A stretch of 22,803 nt of DNA from Larix sibirica. Lineage: Eukaryota > Streptophyta > Pinopsida > Pinales > Pinaceae. The notes beneath the pieces are model-generated. The model did not search any database. It was not told the origin of the DNA and was given only the letters and a program-made list of their open reading frames with translations. This document shows positions 1 through 9,559 of the stretch, in pieces (the stretch's first letter is position 1; every line of letters starts with the position of its first letter). Location of the stretch: NCBI GenBank assembly GCA_004151065.3, contig NWUY0300044016.1, forward strand, positions 49,108-71,910, written 5' to 3'. The translations under genes and the position numbers were made by a program.

Positions 1-5
1 TTTTA

Positions 6-115
6 CCAAGCACCAAAGGGATCAAAATTCTTGAGGTGTAAATTATTTTGAACATGTAAAAAATTCAAGATAAATAAATTTACACCTAAAAAATTGGATC
101 CCTCTCGGTGCTTGA
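6..115. repeat. Imperfect foldback (inverted repeat), about 40-bp arms
   Basis: Positions 6-48 are nearly the reverse complement of 71-115, with a loop of about 22 bases. The outer arms pair CAAGCACC with GGTGCTTG and GGGATC with GATCCC. The inner arms pair AGGTGTAAATT with AATTTACACCT. A one-base gap and several mismatches interrupt the stem. It could be a small foldback element, a MITE remnant, or chance symmetry inside a decayed retrotransposon. No target-site duplication can be judged because the left arm lies almost at the window edge. Confidence 0.6.
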
Positions 116-130
116 TAGATCCAGGTTTAA

Positions 131-797
131 GATGGATCTATGCTGGTTATAAAATTTTGTCATAAGATTTTCTTTGAATTGAAAAATGGCAATGTGGTGG
201 AAAAGACCATGGGAGAATTGAGTGTTGGTGATAGAAACTTTCTAGGACATGTATGCACTTTGTGAAGAGATGAAGGGAGCTTGTCAATTCAAGGGGAGTT
301 GTATCCTTTGTGAAATGCATCCTATCATTGAGAGAGAATATATGGGTGAAATAGATGCTTGGTATGATTTAGAGGTTGAATGTGATGATTGGTACATGGA
401 TAGTTAGTTTTGGGAAAACAAGTACTTTCACCTTCTATTTGATGAATCTACTCCCCCTTATGTAGAGAACATCATGGAATGAAGTCTAGAGAAGTATACG
501 ACTACTAGTTTTCAACTTGCATATTCTCCATTGGTAGTAATCCTTTCAAATCCCCATTTGACTTTGTATAGTAACATGGTTGATACTTTGGATGCATACG
601 AATATATATATTTGGATCCACATAACTGTGTTAGGGAACACCATTATGTGACAGGTATTGAGCTCTCGCATCTTTAGTGGGGAGTCAACCTGAGCATTTC
701 GACATGGGACTTGGGGTTTATGGATGAGCTCCTCAGATTACATCAGTACATTACCTAGTATTTGCACATGGGACATTGCCTTCTTCAACATTGTGAT
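131..797 (+). pseudogene. Decayed ORF in the 3' internal region of an LTR retrotransposon
   Basis: An open stretch runs from 131 to about 265 in one frame. It then continues, after an apparent one-base frameshift, in the next frame from about 249 to 758. In that second frame the only interruptions are stops at 405-407 (TAG), 480-482 (TGA), 675-677 (TAG) and about 756-758 (TAG). Between them the translation is protein-like: Cys- and Glu-rich early (for example CILCEMHPIIERE), then FDESTPPYVEN. I recognise no domain and find no integrase or reverse transcriptase motif. It sits directly upstream of a polypurine tract and LTR, so it is probably the last internal reading frame of that element. Decay is clear from the frameshift and stops. 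Family assignment is not possible by eye. Confidence 0.45.
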
Positions 798-930
798 TAA
801 TGCTCGTATATGGGACCCACGTTTATGGTAGAGCTTCTTGGATTACTTCAACATGGTGGCTAGTAGTTGTACATGTGACCCTAGTTCCTTGGCTCACTTC
901 AGCATTGTAGTCAACAATTGTCCACGAGAC
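701..930 (+). repeat. Degenerate minisatellite, about 63-bp unit
   Basis: The motif ACATGGGAC (or a close variant) recurs with its last base at 710, 774, 816, 879 and 930. Between motifs are related stretches resembling GAGCTCCTCAGATTAC, TTCAACATTGTG and TAGTTGTACATG. Spacings are 64, 42, 63 and 51, mostly multiples of three, as expected for a repeat that grew inside a translated region. It overlaps the end of the decayed ORF. Confidence 0.55.
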
Positions 931-983
931 CTTGGTTTTTGGTTGTACCTCCTCACATCAAGTGTTCAGGGAAACACTTTTTT

Positions 984-996
984 AAGGGAGGTGGAG
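984..996 (+). other. Polypurine tract of an LTR retrotransposon
   Basis: The purine run AAGGGAGGTGGAG (with one T) ends exactly where a TGTTAGGG LTR terminus begins at 997. This is the expected position of the plus-strand priming site of an LTR retrotransposon in plus orientation. Confidence 0.55.
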
Positions 997-1729
997 TGTT
1001 AGGGTCCTAACCTAATCCCTTTAAGTAGATAGATATGATGTTATGTATCGAGGCCATCTCTTTAGATAAAGCCCATGAAATAGATGTAGTGTGAAAAAAA
1101 TAATTGTAAGAAGGCTTATTGGGAGGTTTTACCTACTAGAAAGTTCCTATGAGGTTAGATATAAATTATATAAAGAAGTAGAAGCAATGCAATGAGATGT
1201 ATTGTGAAGAATATTGTAATTGGAGCTATGCTTAGTTGGAGGTTGACCCCTTGAAGAGACAAGTGAAGAAGAGTGGATTCCTTCCATAAAAGGATAAAAT
1301 GTAAGGTGTTTCCCTACCTTAAGGGTTTTCATATTAATAAAGTACGAAGGTTTATTTATCTTACTCTTGGATATCTTGTGTTTGCTTGCATATTCAGAGC
1401 AAAGGTACATAATATTTGGTTCATGATTGGCTTGATCTTTGCGTGTTGTTATGCCTTGTCTTGATAGTTGAATAGTCCCTTTTGTTTGACTGTGTATTTT
1501 TGCATGACCTTGAATTCTTGCATTATCTCTTTTGGTGATTAACATAATGCTTTGGTTGTGAGAGTTTTTTTTCTAGGTCACAATGCTTGTGCAAAACCCC
1601 TGGGTAAATCCTAGATTCTTCAGGGCACAATGCGGGTCAACAATAGGGCTTTGAGCCATTACAGCAATATACTCATTATGAAATCAATATGTCACTTGTA
1701 GGATTAGAACTTGGGTGGGGAGGATAACA
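997..1729 (+). mobile_element. 3' LTR of an LTR retrotransposon (right end uncertain)
   Basis: The left end is well supported: TGTTAGGGTCC follows immediately after a polypurine tract. A TATA-like TATATAAAG lies at 1167-1175, about 170 bases into the LTR, as expected for a U3 promoter. The right end is not certain. Candidate ends with a TAACA terminus that pairs with TGTTA are 1546 (GATTAACA) and 1729 (GGATAACA). No target-site duplication can be tested because the other end of the element is outside the window. Small open frames here on both strands (1147-1545 minus, 1273-1464 plus) look like chance frames within LTR sequence. Superfamily (Ty3 or copia) is undecided. Confidence 0.45.
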
Positions 1730-2347
1730 CTCCATCCCACAACCACTCGAACTAGACCTAATTGACAAGGTTGTGATAAAGTTTTAATGCATTGTCTTTT
1801 GAAGGATTAATTTTCATCGAAAAAGTAGATAGGCTAATACTTGCCCCTTATTCAAGCTTGATTTTTTCATGAAAATAGCCGATTGATTGAGCAATGAATG
1901 ACTAGTTAACTTCTTTCCTTTGGGTATTGATTATTTGCATGTGAACGTTGATGAAGGTGGAATATATTGCAGATGTTTGTATGTTCTTGCCTAGTATTGT
2001 TATATGCTTGGATGTTTGGTATTCATGTAGACTCTAAAGTGCATTCTTATTAAGTTTAGGAAATTATGTTAATATGCTTACACTATTGAACTCTAACGTG
2101 ATGTGTTGCACATAAATGCTTATGACCAAGTGATTCTTTGAACTTGCTTTGAGTTCAATTAGATAAGTCAATTGTGTTGATATATAAATCCTTTGGATCA
2201 CTTGTGTACAGATAGATGTGATGCTTTTAGACGTCCTCTTGCAAGGAAATTACTGAAATCTCTTGGCCTATATTATAATGCTTTGATGGCACTATTGCCT
2301 CTTTGCTCATTATGGATGGTCCATGAATTGTTTCTCTTAATGACATG
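1730..2347. other. No recognised feature
   Basis: AT-rich sequence with no long open frame, RNA gene or terminal repeat that I can support. It probably lies in the VPS60 intron upstream of the first visible exon, or in older transposon debris. Confidence 0.4.
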
Positions 2348-2501
2348 ATCCTCATATTCTTAGAACTCAAATAAATAGTGAGTCTTTTTAATTGGTTCAT
2401 TGGACTAACCCAATTGCATGGATTATCCTCATATGCTTAGAACTCAAATAAATAGTGAGTCTTTTTAATTGGTTCATTGGACTAACCCAATTGCATGGAT
2501 T
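2348..2501. repeat. 77-bp direct tandem duplication
   Basis: Two 77-bp units, 2348-2424 and 2425-2501, differ only at 2358 (T) versus 2435 (G). The near-identity indicates a recent duplication. The 13-mer AACTCAAATAAAT in each unit (from 2364 and 2441) recurs at 2679-2691, inside the divergent left edge of the 8.3-kb block. Confidence 0.95.
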
Positions 2502-2691
2502 GTGTTTAATGCTTATAGTCATAAATAATCTTTTGTCCACTTTTTGAACATATTGAGGTGGTTATTTCAAGGTTTTTCATCCTCAATAAGGCCTTGCCAA
2601 AATGCCCTTGTTTAGATTATAATGGCTTGATTAAATGTGTTTTTTTGCTCATTTATGAAAGAGCCTTGGAGGTTTTATAACTCAAATAAAT

Positions 2692-5131
2692 TTATGGTGA
2701 CCAAGAATGGTAGGGGTCTTGTGATCACAATTTACATAGGCATGCATCATAGTCATAAACTTTTCCTTGACTATGATACATAAGTTGCTATCCTATCGAC
2801 TATGATACATAAATTTCTAAAATTTCTATTTGAACGCTTCATCACTCAAGCTTGACACAACACATCATTAATCAATTTGTTGTTCATAAGAAAATAACAT
2901 GAACGGAAAGCCTCATATTTCATTACTAGGTCTAATTTTTAAAGTTGTTTGGTCCAACCACTCTTGTATTATACTGAAGCTTGTGCATTTGCAACAATTA
3001 ATAACATGAAAAGGGACAAGAATGAGGAGGCTTAGAAAAAGTCCATGCAATGAAAGGGCATGCTACTAGATTGCTCTAGTTGAGTGTATGGTGTCTTCCA
3101 AACCAAAGAGATGGATTGAGGAAAGAAGGACAATAGGGAAATCAATGGTGTTACATTATTCACAAAAATGATGAGCAAGTATCAAAATGATTTAGTATGG
3201 AGAGCCGTTCATGAATACAAGTGGTTGCTTTAAGCACTATGTGGAGGAGAGAGTATTTTCCATCTAAGTAAAGCATCCATTAGAAGACAAATCATAACCT
3301 TGGGATGTGTTTTTGCGCAACTTAGCAGTCTAAGGATTGACAAGTTAATCCACTGCTAAATTGGCACAACTATGGATTTCCAACCCAGCGTGCCACTGCC
3401 AGAAGGAAATCCTCTTTTAGGTTTCCTACGTCCAATATTAAATGAACCTAGACTAACCAAAGGAGAGACCCTAGCCAAATTTTTTCTAGGGCTAACCAAG
3501 ATAACCTTAGCCTTAGTCAGTAGGGGGAGCTCATTGACTTAACGAGATGCCAGTCATGGAAGTCCTGTGAGCTTCCACTAAATAATTGCTGGAGTGGCAT
3601 AGCATCCACACAAAGTGTTAGGGTGTTCAGCGGTCCATGCCAGTCAAGTGTCTATAGCCTCGACAATGCCTAGTCCCCATACCTCCAAACCAAAGATACA
3701 CCTAAAAACTATCATAAAGATACAGTATACCATAAAACTTAAAGCTGAATGTTGTATCTGATAGTATAATTAATCTTGAAACTGAATTTGTGGAAGAATC
3801 CATCATACAACAGATTCCTGCTTAGATTGCCATCAATAGTTTGCCTTTCGTAATTATCCAAGATATAGACTCTGTATCCAGTAAAATTACAGTCTCATAA
3901 GATGAGCAAAATAATTATCTTGAAGGCACGAATATATATTTCTAATTTCATGAACGACACTTTATTTTTTAGCTGAAGATACATGCCAATTTGCTTGCAA
4001 AGGTAAAGATAAAAGCTAACTTGGGAATGTGTGGATGCATAGATTATTATCTCCGATCCTTCTTCATAAGCAGGATCTTGTTTGATGTTGTCAGTGATTG
4101 TTTATGATCTCAATCATTCTAGTTCACATAGTATCTTTTCTGCATCATCTGTGCCAGTGTAAAAGGAGTTTCACAAGTGGTAAGTGTTGGCATGAGGTGG
4201 AGAACTACGGAATATTTTGCTTGGCTTATCCATTAATTTAATATTAGGGATTGTCATGGCGCAAAAAATCAATAAATCTATCCACATTATATACAGAACT
4301 TGGTAATACATTGCTATCAATATAAAGCATAGGAAACTGCTCGCATCTGTTTGTTTTGCAGATTAGTAAATAAAATTAGAAGTAAATATGAAATGATTTA
4401 TGCACCTGATTATAGAAAAAAACATTTCACAAAAGTATCCTGATGAGATTAGAATTAAATATGAAATGATTTACGTACCTAATTATAGATAAAGGAATTT
4501 CACAAAAGTATCCCTTTCAGTCTGCATTTATAAAATTCTTCACTGCTTTTGAAGATATTCAATAACCCACTCCAGAACATGAGGAGATCGTAATAAGGAT
4601 CTTGCGTCATTGGAGCAAAATCCACGGGGTGGCTCTTTGCAATTGATATTTTAGCAGTCTTCTTTCTTTCTTTGTATAGTTGAGCATTGCAGAGTGGTTC
4701 CAGTTGATAGTGTCTGTGATATAGTACAAATATAAGTTGCATGTATGCTCTTCTCGTAAGACACCTTTTTTAAGCAGTTGAGTTTATGTTCCATGATCTT
4801 GCTGAAAGCATAGATTATGGACTTCATATTCGTTTTAAATATCAATTATTTTCTAGCTCTCTGCTGTATGCATACACGTCATATTTTTGGAGTGAAGATG
4901 CTCCTAAACTGAGCACTGAAGATTGTGTCAGGATTTTCTTTTTTGCTTTTTTAACATAATTCTTGTTTCTAAAATTCCTCTGGGATGGTATATCAATAGT
5001 TTATCTGCATATGTGAAATGAGATGAGATTATCTTTTGAACCTGAAATGTATAATTCTTCTTTAGTTTTGGTTTTCTTTGATTGCAATTATCTTTAAATC
5101 TTTATGAACTAATACTTATATTCCCATGCAG
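2692..5131 (+). other. Intronic sequence upstream of the first visible VPS60 exon
   Basis: I looked here for the N-terminal VPS60 exons (basic first helix, the long second helix) and found none. The stretch holds a 73-bp tandem repeat at 4375-4513 and otherwise AT-rich sequence. It ends in a clear acceptor, TTCCCATGCAG at 5121-5131. Its second copy is 11043-13482. The upstream exon must lie further left than this window, or be lost. Confidence 0.5.
4375..4513. repeat. 73-bp tandem repeat (two diverged units)
   Basis: Unit one at 4375-4447 and unit two at 4448-4513 share ATATGAAATGATTTA, ATTATAGA and TTTCACAAAAGTATCC, with scattered substitutions. The counterpart in the second block is 12726-12864. 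It lies in the intron before the first visible VPS60 exon. Confidence 0.85.
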
Positions 5132-6079
5132 ATAGCAGCCGTGACAGTAGGAAATAAGGAGCTTACTGGAACATTGAAGCGATTGACGATAGATGATGTT
5201 GATGTATGCATTCACTCTTTGGCAGCTAGTGTCGCATTAAAGACAGTCATACTTGTGTCGTCTTCCCTGTATTGGTCATGCGTTTTCTGCAAGTTACCTT
5301 TTCTTCTGCATTAAATCGATTATTCCATACTGTTTCACTACGCATATTATGGGATTATAAATTATTCTCCTAAAGGAAGCTCTGATGAAATTCAATACCC
5401 AAAAAGTTGTTCTGCTATTCTTTTTCAAATACATCCAAATTTCAGTATTTTTAGTAATTATTGCAACAGAGGACTAATATTTCAAGTACCACGATAAGCT
5501 TAGTAAAGAGCTTAAATTTGTTAATAGGAACTGGAAGCTTAGTTAGAGGCTTTAAAATCCAAACAATGGCTTTATATGTTTCGCTAGGCTCTGACATCCT
5601 TCTGGCTTTGCTTTAACAGAAAGTTCAAGATGATATACAGGATCTCGCTGGTTATGGTTCAGAGATGCAGGATTCTTTGGTTGGAAGTTACACGGTGCCC
5701 GATCATTTGGATGAAGAAGAGCTAATGGGAGGTAACACGTTTTTTGGTGTTTGGAATGCTTTACTGTGTTACTGTAGATAGTTGAAACTAGTGGAAGCTG
5801 TAAATCTTTGTATTAGTTTTATCTTTCTTTCCTATTAGCAGTTTTATAAGTCTTAACAGAAAGGTTTCGTTTTCTGTCATGAAGTAATTTATTTATCTGG
5901 CTTGTAATACCATTGAAACAGAGCTGGGTGGTTTGGAGGATGACATGTTATCTGAAATTCACGAGGATCAAATCCCTGCATATATGCAACCTGAGAAAGC
6001 AGCTGAGTCTCAAGCAGATTTGGAGTTACCGTCTGCACCTTTTAGACATGGAACTCCAACATCTCAGAATGGCACCCAG
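5132..6079 (+). CDS. VPS60: VPS60-like ESCRT-III protein, three internal exons (first copy)
   Basis: Exons are 5132-5203 (72 bp), 5620-5731 (112 bp) and 5922-6079 (158 bp). All are flanked by AG acceptors and GT donors, with phases 0, 1 and 0. The sequence is identical to the exons at 13483-14430. Within this copy there is no terminal exon: the contig ends at the N gap before one is reached, so this copy cannot encode a stop for the mature frame. It most likely represents the same physical exons as the second copy, duplicated by assembly. If the duplication were real, this would be a 3'-truncated gene copy. See the entry at 13483 for function and motif evidence. Confidence 0.7.
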
Positions 6080-6670
6080 GTATGTTAATCTCTGAAGTAT
6101 CTCCGGTCCCTTGTTATTATCAATAACACTTCAATACAGGATTTATGATTCCTACGTTACTAGGAAACTCAAATGGCGTATATGATTATATCTAATATAT
6201 GATGTACATTAAATGGAGCACAGATATATGTGCGTGTATGAAGGGAGGCATGGCATATAGGAAATATGGGTCAAAAAAGGGAGAGAAGTTAATCGTTTAG
6301 AGAGCCATGGCAGCTGACATCCCTCACACTAGTGGATTCAGGATTCCATGGAGGCCAAACAACCTCTGTTTGAATTTAATTTACGATTTTAGGTGTATAC
6401 AAATTGTTATCTGTAATACAGATTGCCTCAGACATCTATCCAAGTGTTGTATCCATATCTAATGGTCTGCATGCATTGCTCGTTGGTATATCATGGATCA
6501 GTGTGTGTGTGGATCAGACATTTTTCCTGAAAGGTGTATTTGAGTTGAGTATCCCTAAGCCCACTCCGTTTTGTATCTCAGCCTCATTGACCCTTTATTG
6601 AGTTGGGTATCTATAAACCCATTCCCTCTCTTTGTATTGATCATTTTTTTTCATGCTTCTTGCTTAGCTT
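6080..6670 (+). other. Start of the long intron after exon three (first copy)
   Basis: The donor GTATGTTAAT begins at 6080. The stretch to 6670 leads into the polypurine tract at 6671. An open frame at 6404-6601 has no recognisable domain and may be degenerate internal retrotransposon sequence. I see no further exon here. Second copy: 14431-15021. Confidence 0.4.
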
Positions 6671-7290
6671 CAAGGGGAATGTTAAAATGTTGAGAACGGC
6701 ATAAGCTTCACTCTGGTCATGATCGATCCTATTGTAATCATTATTATATTCCATTTACTAGGTTGGGGTAAGTCAACCTATTTAATACTCATTTATTATG
6801 TATCTCTAGGTGGTTAAGGCCATCCTAATCATAGAGGGCCCATATCGCTCTTACGGATGCCACCCTTTTCTTGAGTTGTGTATATATACATATACAACTC
6901 TCATTTGTAATACATTTCATTCATTTGATCTCTTATACAAGTGATTCATTCTTTAGTCTACATGCACCATATCGAGTGTTTGACTCTTTTATGGTAAAGA
7001 ATGGGTGTCTTTTTCTATAGCACAATTATGCTCTTTATCTTGCACATTAGTGTTGTTGAATCTCCTATTTGTGCAAGTTTAGGGTTTGTTGGATCATGGT
7101 TTTGCTGGTTGGTTGCATTCTATCTTTTTTTCCATATAGAGAAGAGAATCTCTTTTCCAACAAGTTTCCACCTTGCATGAAATTTAATGCCCACGAGAGT
7201 TTATCACCAAAGAGGTCTAACTTCCAAGAAACATACCTAATGAAGAATTGGCCACACATGTTCGAGATTCATCCCTATGCAGATTTAACA
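6671..7290 (+). mobile_element. Polypurine tract plus LTR, copia-like (first copy)
   Basis: CAAGGGGAA at 6671-6679 looks like a polypurine tract and is followed directly by TGTTAAAATG at 6680, a typical LTR start. A right end at 7290 (TTTAACA) would pair with TGTTAAA over seven bases and give an LTR of 611 bp. An alternative end is CCAACA at 7162. The region contains a TATA-rich foldback at 6873-6900 that could mark the U3 promoter. There is no matching 5-bp target duplication, as expected if internal sequence remains on the left. The open frames at 7065-7259 and 7069-7335 are probably chance frames inside this LTR. Copia assignment is inference from the terminus style. Confidence 0.4.
6873..6900. 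repeat. TATA-rich foldback
   Basis: GAGTTGT at 6873-6879 and ACAACTC at 6894-6900 form perfect outer arms around an alternating TA/CA core, with one bulged G. Its position about 200 bases into the LTR-like segment suggests that the TATA core serves, or served, as the element's promoter. Second copy: 15224-15251. Confidence 0.6.
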
Positions 7291-7565
7291 TATCCACAGT
7301 ACCAAAAAAGATGTTTGACAGTCTTATGTTTGTGATTGATGATGCACTTGGGCTATGGAACTCCCATATTTCTGGAGTTGGCCAAGAGGAATGCCACCCA
7401 AAGTTAGATTAGACAAAAATAGCCTTTTAGGCTCAATAAAAGCTTTCCACAGTGAATGTAGCTGAACTAGGCATGTAGATTGCATAAATCCAGGTCTTTA
7501 AAGCTTCTTCAACTATCTAGCTTAGGTTTATAGAGCCATTTATAGCCATTTTTGTTGGTTCATAC
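7291..7565. other. No recognised feature
   Basis: Sequence between the copia-like LTR and the tandem LINE-like remnant. I can support no gene, RNA or terminal repeat here. Second copy: 15642-15916. Confidence 0.35.
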
Positions 7566-8312
7566 GTTTTGAAGGGTATAGACCCATTCCAGTTTAATAA
7601 ACAACTCATATGTGATTAAATCTTGAACCCTCTTGAGAATGTCCTTATTGGGACTAGAGAGAAGAATTTTGGCCTTCAGAGATGCCCAAGTTTTCCAGCG
7701 ATGGGAGCTGCCATGATAAAGGTCAATGGCTAGCAGGATACCCTTACAAAAAGTTGCTTAGCAGAAAACAAAGGAGATTCCACCAAAGGTTTCACTTGAA
7801 TGAGAACCAAATGTACCAAATGCAGAGCACCAAATGCAGTGGTCATTAAAGGATGAGCCATCTAGAAGGGAATCCCCTTGCCAGCTCAAACCCGGCTTGA
7901 TAACTTTACAGGCTCTCCAAATGCTTTGAGCCACCCGACTTGTTGGGTTATATGTTTTGAAGGGTATAGACCCATTCCAGTTTAATAAACAACTCATATG
8001 TAATTAAATCTTGAACCCTGTTAAGAATGTCCTTATTGGGACTAGAGAGAAGAATTTTGGCCTTCAGAGATGCCCAAATTTTCCAGGGATGGGAGCTGCC
8101 ATGATAAAGGTCCATGGCTAGCAGGATACCCTTACAAAAAGTTGCTTAGCTGAAAACAAAGGAGATTCCACCAAAGGTTTCACTTGAATGAGAACCAAAA
8201 AAGAGCACCAAATGCAGTGGTCATTAAAGGATGATCCATCTAGAAGGGAATCCCCTTGCCAGCTCAAACCCGGCTTGATAACTTTACAGGCTCTCCAAAT
8301 GCTTTGAGCCAC
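7566..8312 (-). repeat. Tandem duplication (388-bp offset) of a LINE-like coding remnant (first copy)
   Basis: Unit 7566-7934 and unit 7954-8312 align throughout at an offset of 388, shrinking to 378 after a 10-base length difference near 7810-7825 versus 8198-8205. On the minus strand both units encode related protein-like text: a segment with AQSIWRACKVIKPGLSWQ, then GSSFNDHCIW, then in another frame LAIDLYHGSSHRWKTWASLK and LITYELFIKLEWVY. The SIW...K...GLSWQ...GSS...W pattern resembles the stretch after the reverse transcriptase in plant L1-type LINE ORF2 proteins. That comparison is from memory of the family and is not a search result. Frames are broken by stops in both units, so it is a dead fragment. 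Confidence 0.5.
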
Positions 8313-8935
8313 AAAGGTGCCTTGAATATGAACATTTGCATGAGTTAATAGTAAAGTTTGAAAGTTGAGATTCTACTAACTTTTGTTTCCCAGTGGGGCT
8401 CCACTTAAGGTACACTTGTGTAGGAGGAGCTTCTAGTTTTCTTGCCCTTCTATAGCTCTAAAAACCCGCTTGGTACATGTGGCATGGGCTTGACAGGTTG
8501 GGTCAATCATCCGTGGACTTACCCAATCCTTTGGACTACAAAGCGCTTCTTCCTTTGTAGACTGACCTAGAGTTCTATGATCCTTTAAGCCTTGGATCTC
8601 AACTCCTTTCATTAAGACATGCCAACATATGTCAATGGTCATGATGTGTTAATGTTAACGACTTCAAACTATATAAGCCATCATACTTGGAAGAGGAGCT
8701 CCCAATGCTCTGTTCTAACTGTAGTATGCCACAAAATCCCAATCTCTACTCTTCAAGGACATGTTTGAAATCAAAATGAAAAGCACAAGGTGCAAGGCAG
8801 AAGAGGGGGTTCACATAAGGTTTAACACTAAAAGGGTAATTTGACCTAAGTTCTCAAGAGGAAGGTGCCTAGTGTAGCATGGTTGAAGCTGTCCTCATGT
8901 GCGTGCCATGATTCAACAATCAAATAGATGCCGCT
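8313..8935. other. Non-genic sequence with a dispersed-repeat segment
   Basis: No supported gene. Positions about 8579-8643 resemble 20954-21024 (shared AAGCCTTG, CTCAA, TTAAGAC, CAACAT, TGTCAAT). The minus-strand open frame 8433-8642 has no recognisable domain. Second copy: 16664-17286. Confidence 0.35.
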
Positions 8936-9276
8936 TGTTGGGAAAACGTGTGCCAAATCTAGGGTACGCATTCATCTGAGGATGGATTGAATCTTCTTGC
9001 CCCAGGGAACACACAGGATGCTTTTTCAGATTGTGTTGCAGAGACAAAAATGTAGATTGCACCATGCAAGATCCAACGCAAGAAAAATTACAGATCTGAG
9101 CTAGGATACAGGTCTGTTCTTTTTCAGAGAGGCTGCTCAACATAAAGAATATGCCCAGGCTCTCATGCTCGCGAGTCGCAGTAGCTAAACCCAACAAACA
9201 GATATGCCATACAGAATTAGGGCACGTTGAAACACAGGGCAATGTTTTACCCCTCACGTAACATGGATTTGATCCG

Positions 9277-9559
9277 TGTTGGGATTTTACATAGATAAAC
9301 ACATCACTTCATAAAATCCATCAGATATTCACTCACAATAAGGCAAACAAAATAGAGAGCAACATCATGTATACTAAAACATTTGATATTAGAACAATAG
9401 CTCGATTACAAAATGATACTTGAGTGTGTATTTATACACACTCTACAAGAGGAGTTATGTAGTTATAGTGTCACATAAAGATGACTGGGTTGGCCTTAAA
9501 AAGCATAACCTATAATTACAATATAAAACCCCAAATAATGTTGGCTGGAATTCCCAACA
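9277..9559 (-). mobile_element. LTR, probably solo or truncated, copia-like (first copy)
   Basis: Read on the minus strand, the segment starts TGTTGGGAATTCC (from 9559) and ends AAAATCCCAACA (to 9277), giving an 8-bp terminal inverted repeat TGTTGGGA/TCCCAACA and a length of 283 bp. A TATAAATA promoter core lies within a near-perfect palindrome at 9422-9443. Flanking five-base words (ATCCG left, TAGTA right) do not match, so no target-site duplication is visible. An alternative, longer element of 624 bp would end at 8936, where TGTTGGGAA pairs perfectly with TTCCCAACA. The minus-strand open frame 8913-9302 crosses the inner boundary and shows no known domain. Confidence 0.5.
9422..9443. promoter_or_regulatory. 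TATA box in a palindrome, putative LTR promoter
   Basis: GAGTGTGTA and TACACACTC form 9-bp perfect arms around TTTA. On the minus strand the centre reads TATAAATA, about 120 bases from the putative LTR start, which fits a U3 promoter. Second copy: 17773-17794. Confidence 0.45.

Noticed and set aside
1147-1545. 132-codon minus-strand ORF
   Set aside because: It lies wholly in LTR sequence of a plus-strand element, with no domain and a composition typical of chance frames.
4500-4845. Overlapping minus-strand ORFs of 80 and 64 codons (also 12851-13196)
   Set aside because: They include part of a tandem repeat, lie in the intron, and show no motif or splice context.
5126-5314. 62-codon ORF with an ATG just upstream of exon A (also at 13477-13665)
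   Set aside because: The ATG spans the splice acceptor CATGCAG, and the frame leaves the conserved VPS60 text exactly at a GT donor to run into the intron.
5913-6095. 60-codon plus-strand ORF over exon C (also 14264-14446)
   Set aside because: It is a different frame from the conserved exon and its product resembles nothing. It is a shadow frame.
8913-9302. 129-codon minus-strand ORF (also 17264-17653)
   Set aside because: It begins inside an LTR terminus and crosses its boundary. It has no recognisable domain, although it could be a short non-autonomous element's internal part.
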